Source of the DNA: Bacteroidota bacterium
GTDB taxonomy: Bacteria; Bacteroidota; Bacteroidia; B-17B0; Aurantibacillaceae
Assembly (NCBI GenBank): GCA_030681615.1
Contig: JAUXSA010000061.1
Location: 1-64,000 of the forward strand
Length of the DNA: 64,000 bases
Direction: 5' to 3'
The translations under genes were made by a program, and so were the position numbers. Of this stretch, positions 24,665 through 32,285 are shown one piece after another (position 1 is the first letter of the stretch; the number at the start of each line of letters is the position of its first letter). Below the pieces are notes generated by a model. It was given only the letters and a program-made list of their open reading frames with translations, made no database searches and was not told the origin of the DNA.

Positions 24665-24807
24665 TGAAAGGTTTACTTTTAATATTTGCAGTAACATTGT
24701 TTACGATCTGTGTAGTAGGTATAATTACGATGGCTGTACTCACATGGATCGTGAACAAAAAAAATAAAAAAAGAGAACGGATCTCTAAAAGAAGTGAAAC
24801 GAATTAG
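24664..24807 (+). CDS. 47-residue single-TM membrane protein, coupled to the KamA-like gene
   Basis: The ATG overlaps the stop codon of the KamA-like gene (TAATG), a strong sign of translational coupling. The product begins MKGLLLIFAVTLFTICVVGI, a single membrane helix of ~25 residues, and ends in a basic tail (NKKNKKRERISKRSETN). The topology is probably N-out/C-in. I recognise no family. Size and layout recall accessory subunits of membrane complexes, but no partner complex is encoded nearby. Confidence 0.6.
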   Translation: MKGLLLIFAVTLFTICVVGIITMAVLTWIVNKKNKKRERISKRSETN

Positions 24808-24857
24808 ATCTTCTTATTTAAAATTTATTTTAAAAATCTGTTTAAAATAAGCAGTAA

Positions 24858-24901
24858 TTGATAATTATCATTTTTCTTCAATAATAGTAAAGGTATCTTT
24901 A
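24858..24901 (+). promoter_or_regulatory. FNR-type box E with -7 element
   Basis: TTGATAATTATCAT (24858-24871, one mismatch at the last base). TATCTTTA (24894-24901; final A for G) starts 29.5 bp from the centre. The predicted transcript meets a strong terminator at 24934-24971, before the GNAT-nitrilase gene. Confidence 0.7.
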
Positions 24902-24906
24902 TAACA

Positions 24907-24971
24907 AAGAATGTAAATTTCTTTTGGGTGATTAAATCTGTCAGCATTTAGTTCTGCTGGCAGATTTTTTC
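24907..24971 (+). ncRNA. Candidate Fnr-controlled small RNA 4 (~65 nt) or leader
   Basis: Extends from the promoter of box E to a long terminator stem: AAATCTGTCAGCA (24934-24946) with TGCTGGCAGATTT (24955-24967), one G-U pair, and a T run. An ATG inside is followed at once by a stop. Because the GNAT-nitrilase gene starts 122 bp later on the same strand, the structure could also be an attenuator in its leader rather than a free RNA. Confidence 0.48.
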
Positions 24972-25093
24972 TTTAATCCTATTTGAGCAAACAAAGGTCT
25001 TTTTTAAACGTTACTTATATATGTAGCAACTATGGGAATTTTGCGAATTGCCATATGATTCGTATTGCACTAAAAAATTTAATAAATACAACA

Positions 25094-26650
25094 ATGATAA
25101 ATGAAATAAATAACATATCGAAAAAGATAAAATTAAGGCCCATCAATTCAAAAGATTATGATGCAATTGTAGAATTACAACTAAAGTGTTTTCCGGGCAT
25201 GAAACCATGGAATAAAGCACAGTTTGCCAACATAATTACAATATTTCCTAAAGGGCAGTTATGCATTTCTTATGAAAAGAAGATAATTGCTTCATGCGGA
25301 TCATTAATTATTGATTTTAGCAAATACAACGAAACTTCGTCGTGGAACGAATTGACCGATAATGGCAACATCAGTAATCATACGTTAGAAGGGGATACAC
25401 TCTATGGAATGGAAATAATGGTTGACCCTGAATTCAGGGGTATGAAGCTCTCGAGAAGGTTATACGATGCAAGAAAAGATCTGGCAAAGCATTATAATTT
25501 AAAACGTATTTTAATTGGTGGCCGTTTACCTAACTACTTTAAACATCAAAAAAAGTTGGATATTAACGGGTATGTAGAAAATGTTATTGGAAAAAAAATT
25601 TATGACCCTGTTCTTACCGCGCAGTTGGCCAACGGCTTCGCATTGAAACGAATATTACCTGATTATTTGCCTAATGATAAAGAATCTGCCGGATATGCTA
25701 CTTTATTGGAATGGACGAATTTTCAATATAAAAACAAAACACAACAAAATATAATAAACTACTCACCGTATGTGAGGGTTAGCGCTATACAGTACCAAAT
25801 GCGTTCTATTGCCTCATTTGAGGATTTCGCAAAACAATGTGAGTATTTTGTAGATGCGTCATCAGACTATAAAAGTGATTTTGTTGTTTTTCCAGAAATG
25901 TTAACGATGCAGCTTCTCTCTTTTTTAAAAAATAAAAGGCCGGCACAAGCTGTAAGGGAATTAAGCAATTATACAGATCAATATATAGATATGTTCTTAT
26001 CGCTGGCGATAAAATACAATATCAATATAATTGGTGGTTCGCATTTTTGCGTTGAAAATGATTCGATTTACAATGTTTCTTATTTATTTAGAAGAGACGG
26101 TACTTACGACAGGCAATATAAAATTCACATAACCCCTTACGAAAAAAAATGGTGGGGTGTAAAAGGCGGCGATAAAATTCAGATCTTTGATACTGATAAA
26201 GGCAAGGTTGCAATATTGATCTGCTATGATATTGAATTTCCTGAACTGGCAAGAATTGCAGTAAGCAAAGGCGCCAAAATTTTGTTCGTTCCTTTTAATA
26301 CTGATGATAGAAGAGCTTATTTAAGAGTTAGGTATTGTGCGCAGGCCCGGGCAGTTGAAAACCAGGTATATGTTGTATTAACAGGTTGTGTAGGGAATTT
26401 GCCGGAGGTTGACAACCTCGACATTCATTTTTCGCAAGCTGCGATCTTAACACCATCAGATGTTGAATTTAGCCGCGAAGCAATTGCTTCGGAAGCAGTT
26501 CCAAATACAGAAACGCTAATTTACCAGGATCTGGATCTGCACTTGCTTCAGCGAAATCGGGAAATGGGAAATGCACAAACCTGGAATGACAGGAAAGATG
26601 GTTTTTATAAATTAACATATGAAGAGGATGGACAGACATTTATTGTCTGA
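25094..26650 (+). CDS. GNAT acetyltransferase-nitrilase fusion protein
   Basis: The start at ATG 25094 gives 518 residues, the usual size of this two-domain family, whose members start close to the acetyltransferase fold; upstream in-frame starts at 24983 (TTG) and 25055 (ATG) would add a leader. Residues ~12-190: GNAT domain with YGMEIMVDPEFRGMKLSRRLYDARK (acetyl-CoA loop). Residues ~225-518: carbon-nitrogen hydrolase with the catalytic triad E268 (VVFPEM), K343 (RQYKIHI) and C377 (LICYDIEFPE). The substrate of these fusions is unknown. Following a KamA-like aminomutase it might acetylate or hydrolyse a beta-amino-acid derivative, as AblB acetylates beta-lysine (inference). Confidence 0.85.
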   Translation: MINEINNISKKIKLRPINSKDYDAIVELQLKCFPGMKPWNKAQFANIITIFPKGQLCISYEKKIIASCGSLIIDFSKYNETSSWNELTDNGNISNHTLEGDTLYGMEIMVDPEFRGMKLSRRLYDARKDLAKHYNLKRILIGGRLPNYFKHQKKLDINGYVENVIGKKIYDPVLTAQLANGFALKRILPDYLPNDKESAGYATLLEWTNFQYKNKTQQNIINYSPYVRVSAIQYQMRSIASFEDFAKQCEYFVDASSDYKSDFVVFPEMLTMQLLSFLKNKRPAQAVRELSNYTDQYIDMFLSLAIKYNINIIGGSHFCVENDSIYNVSYLFRRDGTYDRQYKIHITPYEKKWWGVKGGDKIQIFDTDKGKVAILICYDIEFPELARIAVSKGAKILFVPFNTDDRRAYLRVRYCAQARAVENQVYVVLTGCVGNLPEVDNLDIHFSQAAILTPSDVEFSREAIASEAVPNTETLIYQDLDLHLLQRNREMGNAQTWNDRKDGFYKLTYEEDGQTFIV

Positions 26651-26791
26651 CTAAAAAAATGGTTAACAAAAATTTTCAAATTCTTTATTGAAGTTTGGAG
26701 AAGATAAATATAACTTCAGGCTTAACAAAAAACCAAGAGTAATTAGCAGAATAGAATTATTTGGTAAAAAATAAATTTAAACTATAACATC

Positions 26792-27199
26792 ATGAAAAAG
26801 CAAATTGGAATTTGGGTTGATAGCAAAAAAGCAGTTATTGTAACTTTACAAAACGGCGAAGAAAAAACGGATATAATCGAATCAAATCTTGAAAACAGGA
26901 TATATCATGAAAAAGAGGGCGACAAAGGAACTTTTAACGGAGTTCATCATTCTAACAATGAAAAAAAATTTGAAGAAAGAAGAAAACATCAAATGAATGA
27001 TTTTCTAAAACAAATTACTACACACATTTCAAATGCCGACGAAATATATATATTTGGTCCTGCTGAAACCAAAATAAAGCTAAAAACGGAAATTGAAAAC
27101 GATAACAACTTAATTGAAAAGCTTACGAAAGTTGAAACGAGTGAGCAAATTACAACTAAACAGATCGTTGCAAAAACAAAAAAATATTTTAATGCTTAG
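26792..27199 (+). CDS. Small cytoplasmic protein, eRF1-like C-domain fold suspected
   Basis: A 135-residue protein starting KQIGIWVDSKKAVIVTLQNGEE, with a lysine-rich helical middle, then HISNADEIYIFGPAETKIKLKTEIE and a helical end. The pairing of an 'I-G-I-W-V-D-x-x-K-A' opening strand with an 'I-x-I-F-G-P-x-E-x-K' motif resembles small bacterial proteins related to the third domain of archaeal/eukaryotic release factors, but I am not sure. No signal peptide. No FNR-type box lies in its 140-bp upstream gap, although boxes surround it. A 21-codon frame overlaps its end (27191-27256) and is probably meaningless. Confidence 0.5.
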   Translation: MKKQIGIWVDSKKAVIVTLQNGEEKTDIIESNLENRIYHEKEGDKGTFNGVHHSNNEKKFEERRKHQMNDFLKQITTHISNADEIYIFGPAETKIKLKTEIENDNNLIEKLTKVETSEQITTKQIVAKTKKYFNA

Positions 27200-27265
27200 G
27201 TTTTTTGCAAGGCTAATAGGGCCCGATGTTGATGAATTAAAAAATTACTGGGGGTAATTAGCAAA

Positions 27266-27760
27266 CTAATTAAGAATTTTTTTCTTTTTCTTTTTGACTT
27301 TTTTTGGTTTTCCGCCTTTTTCTCGGCCAACAAAATCATAGTGCCTTTTTAATTTATCATGTTTGGTTATTTTTATTTTGCCCTCAATATCCCATTCGGA
27401 AGTTACAAAAGTTATGAAAATGGTTTCATCTTTTTCGTTTGTTACAACGGCTTCCACCTCCAGCAAGCGCACCTCTGTTTCAGTAAAATCTGTAAAAATA
27501 GAATCTTTGTTTATTCGATAACTAATATATTTGTATCCAAATTTAGTATACAAAAAGTCGCTAAATAATTTTCCGTTTTTAAAGTAGATCTTGTCGGCTA
27601 TTACTTTTTTTGCCACAATATCGTTCTTTGTTTCAGACAAACTGATGTTAAATGTTCTTTTATGCAAAGAATCGTGCTCGCTTTTAAAACTTAAAATTAA
27701 TAGAAAGGAAAATGTAACTATAATGATCCAAAATATTCGTATCGATAGTTTCGTAAACAT
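27266..27760 (-). CDS. Membrane-anchored protein of unknown function, Fnr-box controlled
   Basis: A 164-residue protein with an N-terminal hydrophobic anchor (RIFWIIIVTFSFLLILSF), a ~110-residue beta-rich domain (KVIADKIYFKNGKLFSDFLYTKFGYKYISY, EVRLLEVEAVVTNEKDETIFITF) and a strongly basic tail (KGGKPKKVKKKKKK). I do not recognise it. The promoter is well defined: FNR-type box F and a perfect minus-strand TAATTTTG at the standard spacing, about 45 bp before the ATG. A short hairpin (27255-27272) near its stop separates it from the convergent neighbour. Confidence 0.6.
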   Translation of the reverse strand: MFTKLSIRIFWIIIVTFSFLLILSFKSEHDSLHKRTFNISLSETKNDIVAKKVIADKIYFKNGKLFSDFLYTKFGYKYISYRINKDSIFTDFTETEVRLLEVEAVVTNEKDETIFITFVTSEWDIEGKIKITKHDKLKRHYDFVGREKGGKPKKVKKKKKKILN

Positions 27761-27803
27761 TATTTTTTTTAGTTTTATAAGTATTTATAGTTATTCAAGT
27801 ACA

Positions 27804-27847
27804 CAAAATTAAGGCGACTGTTTTTTATTTAAGTTGATATTTGTCAA
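27804..27847 (-). promoter_or_regulatory. FNR-type box F with minus-strand -7 element
   Basis: TTGATATTTGTCAA (27834-27847, one mismatch). On the minus strand TAATTTTG (27804-27811) is a perfect TAnnTTTG, starting 29.5 bp from the box centre. It drives the gene at 27266-27760. On the plus strand nothing suitable lies at this distance, so the site has one direction. Confidence 0.75.
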
Positions 27848-27930
27848 TATTAACATTTAACAACATAATTAAACCAAGGCATTTTTTTCAAAAAAATGAT
27901 CATTTAGTTTACGAAAATTAAATCCGATTA

Positions 27931-28011
27931 TTGATATTTATCATTCATTCTAAAACAAATGTGACTTAACTTTATTAAAACGTTAACTCTTTATTTTAAA
28001 AAGAGTTTTAT
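27931..28011 (+). promoter_or_regulatory. FNR-type box G, -7 element and leader hairpin
   Basis: TTGATATTTATCAT (27931-27944, one mismatch). TAACTTTA (27967-27974; final A for G) starts 29.5 bp from the centre. The leader then contains AACTCTT (27985-27991) pairing with AAGAGTT (28001-28007), followed by TTATT: a weak terminator or attenuator 40 bp before the ATG at 28052. Confidence 0.68.
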
Positions 28012-28051
28012 TAATAAACATTGCAAATTTGGCAAGCTTAAAATATTTATT

Positions 28052-28645
28052 ATGAAAAAATTAATAATTATCATTACTATCTTTATTTGTTCATCAATGA
28101 TGGCTCAAAGGGGAAAAGTAGCTACAATGGCTCCTATACTATCAAAGGGATATTACGTTAATTTACGTGGCGACACCGTTCTTGGTAAAATTCAGATAAA
28201 CCCGCCAAATACAACAGATTTTTATGAGCAATTCTTTTTCCAGGCAAAAAATGCAAAAAAACCGAAACTTTTCACGGCCAAAAATGCAAAAGGTTATGGT
28301 TTTGATGACAGGCATTTTGTGGCGGCAGATCTAAATGCTAAAAAATTATTTATTGAACGTTTGGCTACTGGCCGATTAAGATTTTATGAGTTAAGAGTCA
28401 GCGAAAAGGCAACAAACGAAAGTGAAATGGAAACGGTTTATTTTATTAAAGATACGCAAGCCGAAACTGCTGATGCCGATCTTAAAAAACTTAAGAAAAT
28501 ATCCCCAAAATTTTATAAGAAAATTTTAAAACCTTTTATGAAAGATCAGCCTGCGATTTGGGATGAATTAGATAAATATAATTTTAACGAACAAAACATT
28601 ATTTCAGTTGTTAACCAGTTTAATAGTTATTACTCGCAAAAATAG
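28052..28645 (+). CDS. Secreted protein of unknown function
   Basis: A 197-residue exported protein: signal peptide (IIIITIFICSSMMAQ), then SKGYYVNLRGDTVLGKIQINPPNTTDFYEQFFFQ. The opening G-Y-Y-V-N-x-x-G-D-T-V-x-G-x-I is common to a group of uncharacterised periplasmic or outer-membrane-associated Bacteroidota proteins. The middle (FTAKNAKGYGFDDRHFVAAD) continues that pattern, and the last 60 residues are helical. It is expressed from FNR-type box G. It is separated by 36 bp from the DUF389 gene, so the two could share a transcript. Confidence 0.55.
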   Translation: MKKLIIIITIFICSSMMAQRGKVATMAPILSKGYYVNLRGDTVLGKIQINPPNTTDFYEQFFFQAKNAKKPKLFTAKNAKGYGFDDRHFVAADLNAKKLFIERLATGRLRFYELRVSEKATNESEMETVYFIKDTQAETADADLKKLKKISPKFYKKILKPFMKDQPAIWDELDKYNFNEQNIISVVNQFNSYYSQK

Positions 28646-28681
28646 TGATATGATGTACCATTTAATTCATGCTATTAAAGT

Positions 28682-30016
28682 ATGAAGATATCTATTCTTA
28701 ATTTTTTAAAATACAGGTTTAATCTTGATGAAGATAAAGCACGTGAAGAAGAAATAATCTTAAACCTAAAAAAGAGTATCGAATTTAAAGGCACTAATTT
28801 ATGGGCGCTCATCTTTGCTATTTTTATCGCTTCTATTGGATTAAATGTAAATTCAACAGCTGTTATCATTGGCGCTATGCTTATCTCACCGCTAATGGGA
28901 CCAATTATGGGCGTTGGGCTTGGTTTAGGTATTTTTGATTTTTCGTTAATTAAGCTGGCATTAAAAAATTTGTTAGTAGCAATTGTTATTGGCCTCACTA
29001 CTTCATGGATCTATTTTTTAATAAGTCCGCTTCAGGAGGCGCAATCAGAATTACTGGCGCGCACTATGCCTACAATTTGGGATGTTCTTATTGCACTTTT
29101 TGGAGGTCTTGCGGGTGTTATTGCCAGTACGCGGAAGAATGTCAGTAACGCTATCCCCGGCGTGGCTATTGCAACAGCTTTAATGCCGCCGTTATGCACA
29201 GCAGGTTATGGTTTGGCAAGTGGTAACTTCGCTTATTTTGCCGGGGCTTTTTATTTGTTCATTATTAATTCTGTATTTATAAGCCTGTCAACATTTTTAA
29301 TTGTAAGATTCTTAAAATTTAAACCTGTAAAAGCAGTTGATGAAGTCGCGTCGAAAAAAATACGTCAAACTATTTGGTTAATAGCTATTCTAACAATTAT
29401 TCCAAGCGTATATCTTGCATACATATTTGTGAATGCTGAATTTTTCAGACAAAAAACAACCCGTTTCATTAATGGTGAGATCAAATCACACAAACTTTAT
29501 GTAATTGATAAGATAATTGAAGCCCGTAATAAAAAGATCACTCTAGTAGTGTATGGTAACGAAATAAACGATTCTTTAAAAAAGCTTATCGTTAGTAATA
29601 AAGCAAAGTATAATTTAAACGATGTTGAAATAAACATTCAGGAGGCGCAATCCGAAGCTATCAGTTCACGCGAACTAAGCACTTTTAAAGAAGATCTGCA
29701 ACAGAAAATGCTTCAGGAGAGTAATTCTTTAACCGCAAAAGATAAGAAGATAAAACAATTGGAGGCTGAGTTAATGCTTCAGAAAAAAAACCAGGCATCC
29801 CGGTCGGTGTACAAAGAATTTAAAGCTATTTATGGTGAAGCAAAAGGTTTTGCCGTAACAAGAACCGCGGTTTATTCAGATTCAAAAACAGATACGTTGA
29901 TACTTGTATATATTCAGCCAATAAACAGCAAGCAGAAGTTAAACACGAAGCAAATCACCGATTGGTTGGCTGCCAAACTAAATACAAACAAAATACAGGT
30001 TATTGTTAAAAATTAA
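28682..30016 (+). CDS. DUF389 (TIGR00341-type) integral membrane protein
   Basis: A 444-residue membrane protein. After ~35 cytoplasmic residues, the DUF389 core spans ~40-260 with six or so helices and the signature SIGLNVNSTAVIIGAMLISPLMGPI (two halves quoted) and later ISPL, GLAGVIASTRKN and GVAIATALMPPLCTAGYGLASG. A C-terminal ~180-residue cytoplasmic part includes a coiled coil (~330-375). The family is widespread but has no agreed substrate. The neighbouring antiporter gene 63 bp downstream suggests a role in ion or envelope homeostasis, which is inference. Confidence 0.88.
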   Translation: MKISILNFLKYRFNLDEDKAREEEIILNLKKSIEFKGTNLWALIFAIFIASIGLNVNSTAVIIGAMLISPLMGPIMGVGLGLGIFDFSLIKLALKNLLVAIVIGLTTSWIYFLISPLQEAQSELLARTMPTIWDVLIALFGGLAGVIASTRKNVSNAIPGVAIATALMPPLCTAGYGLASGNFAYFAGAFYLFIINSVFISLSTFLIVRFLKFKPVKAVDEVASKKIRQTIWLIAILTIIPSVYLAYIFVNAEFFRQKTTRFINGEIKSHKLYVIDKIIEARNKKITLVVYGNEINDSLKKLIVSNKAKYNLNDVEINIQEAQSEAISSRELSTFKEDLQQKMLQESNSLTAKDKKIKQLEAELMLQKKNQASRSVYKEFKAIYGEAKGFAVTRTAVYSDSKTDTLILVYIQPINSKQKLNTKQITDWLAAKLNTNKIQVIVKN

Positions 30017-30079
30017 AAGTAGCTTACGCCAAAAAAAGTATGCCTGAGTTTGTTTTAAGCTTATATTTACTTCTCTTTT

Positions 30080-31312
30080 ATGCTTAATTTTTTTGCCATA
30101 ATAATTTCAATTTCTGCTGTTTTTGGTTACATAAATCATAGATGGTTAAAACTTCCCACCACCATTGGTGTAATGCTTATTAGTGTTATTTTAGGCATTA
30201 GTTTAAAAGTAATTGAAATACTCAATCCATCTTATGTTTCGCCTTTACGTGATTTTTTAACAGGTTTCGATTTTAGTTCATTTGTATTGGATTTTATTTT
30301 ATGTTTTTTATTATTTGCAGGCGCGTTGCATGTTAATATAAGTGAGTTAAAAGGTGTGAGAGGAACAATTTTTTCTTATGCTACATTAGGCGTTATAATT
30401 TCTACCTTAATTATTGGCTTTGCCACTTACACAGTTATTGGCTGGTTTGGTATCCATTCCGGACTTATTCCGTGTTTTCTTTTTGGCGCTTTGATCTCGC
30501 CAACAGATCCAATAGCTGTTATCGGCATCTTGTCAAAATATAAGATCCCTCAAAAGCTAAAAACAGAAATTATTGGCGAATCACTATTTAATGATGGAGT
30601 AGGTGTGGTTGTTTTTACAATTATATTTTCAGTTCTCTTAGGTGGGTCACAGGCACTAACTTTCGAAAGTATTTTTAAAATATTTGCCGCTGAAGTTTTT
30701 GGTGGTATTGCAATTGGTATGATAGTTGGATATCTGGGTTATTTCTTAATGAAATCTATAGATCATTATCAAACAGAAATAATGATCACCCTTGCAGTTG
30801 TAACAGGAGGCTACTCAATTGCCTCACAATTTCATGCTTCCGGACCTTTAGCAATGGTTGTGGCAGGATTAATTATAGGAAATAAAGGTAAGGCACATGC
30901 CATGTCAGACATCACTGCCGAATATGTAGATAAATTTTGGGAGCTGATCGATGAAATATGTAATACCATTTTATTTGTGTTAATGGGACTTGAAATATTT
31001 TTAGTGCAGTATGACATTACTTACATTTTAATTGGGGCAATTCTTATTTTGGTAGCGTTGGCAGCACGTTATATTTCGTTGTTACCGGCCTTCTTTTTAT
31101 TCAAAAGAAAAGAGGCTAATAAAAGTTTAAATCTTACCGTACTTACCTGGGGCGGCCTACGGGGTGGCATATCCATTGCACTTGTTTTATCGTTAGTGGG
31201 TAAGGTTGAAAATAGTAATTTGTTTATTGTAAGTACATACTGTATCGTATTATTTTCTATTTTAGTTCAGGGGCTTACCATTAAAAAGTTGTTGGTGCGG
31301 TTTAAAAATTAA
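30080..31312 (+). CDS. CPA1-family Na+/H+ antiporter
   Basis: A 410-residue polytopic protein with ~11-12 helices. The CPA1 signature motifs are present: FGALISPTDPIAVIGIL in helix 5 region and GESLFNDGVGVVVF with the ND pair that binds the transported cation. LTWGGLRGGISIAL near the C-terminus is also typical. There is no long cytoplasmic regulatory tail and no TrkA-C domain. It would exchange Na+ (or K+) for protons at the inner membrane. A TATATTTA-type -7 element lies ~17 bp before the ATG, so it can be transcribed alone. Confidence 0.92.
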   Translation: MLNFFAIIISISAVFGYINHRWLKLPTTIGVMLISVILGISLKVIEILNPSYVSPLRDFLTGFDFSSFVLDFILCFLLFAGALHVNISELKGVRGTIFSYATLGVIISTLIIGFATYTVIGWFGIHSGLIPCFLFGALISPTDPIAVIGILSKYKIPQKLKTEIIGESLFNDGVGVVVFTIIFSVLLGGSQALTFESIFKIFAAEVFGGIAIGMIVGYLGYFLMKSIDHYQTEIMITLAVVTGGYSIASQFHASGPLAMVVAGLIIGNKGKAHAMSDITAEYVDKFWELIDEICNTILFVLMGLEIFLVQYDITYILIGAILILVALAARYISLLPAFFLFKRKEANKSLNLTVLTWGGLRGGISIALVLSLVGKVENSNLFIVSTYCIVLFSILVQGLTIKKLLVRFKN

Positions 31313-31330
31313 CCACAAATAAGTTTTATA

Positions 31331-31486
31331 TCCGATAGTTATCAGGGTCGCGCCACCAGATCATTAAACATACCTACCGTGTATCGCAGATGATCATTCG
31401 GAAAAAGAGGAGAGAGAACATTAGTAATGAGAGGAATTCTGCCTTACAAGTAGGGGTCAATTTTCGAACTTAGTAGTTCCCACTAT
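31331..31486 (+). repeat. Diverged copy of the tRNA-Val 3'-half repeat
   Basis: Aligns over ~150 bp with 17844-17992: both run GATAG-T/C-TATC-G/A-GG ... GTGTATCG-C/T-AGAT ... CATTC-G/A-GAAAAAG ... CTGCCTTACAAG-C/T-AGGGG ... GTAGTTCCCAC. The tRNA part (31439-31486) has mutated T-arm pairs (CAATTTTCGAACTTAG), and CCA has become CTA, so it is a more decayed copy. The remaining 108 bp up to the response regulator gene hold nothing else I recognise. Confidence 0.6.
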
Positions 31487-31594
31487 TTATAAAATTTTTT
31501 TTCCAGCTTCTTCTGTAATTTCATTTACAATTTGAAGTTGTACTTTCAATAATTTCTACTAATGGAAAGCATCTACTTTCTAACTAAAAAGCCT

Positions 31595-32017
31595 TTACAA
31601 ATCATCAAAGCTAGAAATGTTATTAAATATTTTCGCTAGGATAGTTTTATAATTACTCATATACGAAGGTTTAATGATACAGTCCATAGCCCCTAAACTG
31701 ATAAGCCTTTGTTTAGTGCATTCATCACAACTTGTAGTTAAGATACAAATAGGTATATTTTTATAGCTTTCGTCTTTTTTTACTGTTTCCAGGAAATTTA
31801 TGCCATCAATAAAAGGCATATTAATATCACACAATATTAAATCAGGAAATTTTTTATGAACGGAATCAGATTCAGTCAGGCCTAGGTACTTTAACCCTTG
31901 CATTCCATCGTAAACAGATATTAGATTTATTTGCGAACGAAATTCGCTAATAGCTGATTTAACAAACAGGTGGTCGTCTGGATCATCGTCAACAATTAAA
32001 ATATTGAATTGCTTCAT
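31595..32017 (-). CDS. Single-domain response regulator
   Basis: From MKQFNILIVDDDPDD (32017) the protein has 140 residues: acidic triad in IVDDDPDDHLF, phospho-acceptor Asp in LILCDINMPFIDG (~D63), TTSCDE, and K in CIIKPSYM. It is a lone receiver, with no kinase nearby. Residue pattern and size resemble the receiver at 19982-20380, but with only moderate identity. It sits between two tRNA-derived repeat pieces, occupying the place where the copy at 17.9-18.2 kb has only ~100 bp. It may be cargo of, or a bystander to, the repeat. Confidence 0.85.
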   Translation of the reverse strand: MKQFNILIVDDDPDDHLFVKSAISEFRSQINLISVYDGMQGLKYLGLTESDSVHKKFPDLILCDINMPFIDGINFLETVKKDESYKNIPICILTTSCDECTKQRLISLGAMDCIIKPSYMSNYKTILAKIFNNISSFDDL

Positions 32018-32163
32018 AGATTTGACTTTTTGAGTGCAAGGGCGTGAAATCAAATATAAAATATTTTTTGTTTTTTATCTCCAAAACATAAAACTTCGTA
32101 TGTTTAACGTTAAACAGGTATTAATTAGGTGATTGAAAATCACACACTTCATTTATCTTACAA

Positions 32164-32285
32164 GCTGGCAGCGGGATGGATTAGAACCTATTTAAATTTC
32201 TAATATCCACATATAAATATTCATTTTTCCCCACCGTTTCTAAATACCAAAATAGGTGTGCCCTAGGAGGCAATCATTTTTTTAT
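32164..32285 (-). repeat. Diverged tRNA-like end and flank preceding the MITE copy
   Basis: Aligns with 18089-18212: a tRNA T-arm-like stretch on the minus strand (AGGTTCTAATCCATCCCGCTGCC), then ATATAAATAT, TTTTTCC...CCGTTTCT, a GGTGTGCC-TAGG block and ATCATT...TTTAT leading directly into the palindromic element. The homology is clear, but many positions differ. With 31331-31486 it marks both sides of the response-regulator gene. Confidence 0.45.

Noticed and set aside
27191-27256. 21-codon frame overlapping the end of the gene at 26792-27199
   Set aside because: Too short to judge, with no hydrophobic or conserved feature and no coupling signal beyond an incidental overlap.
19849-27908. Bidirectional action of all FNR-type boxes
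   Set aside because: Opposite-strand -7 elements at 29.5 bp were checked: only the box at 22577 has a good one; those at 19879, 23258, 24858 and 27931 have none, and 23127 only a poor one.
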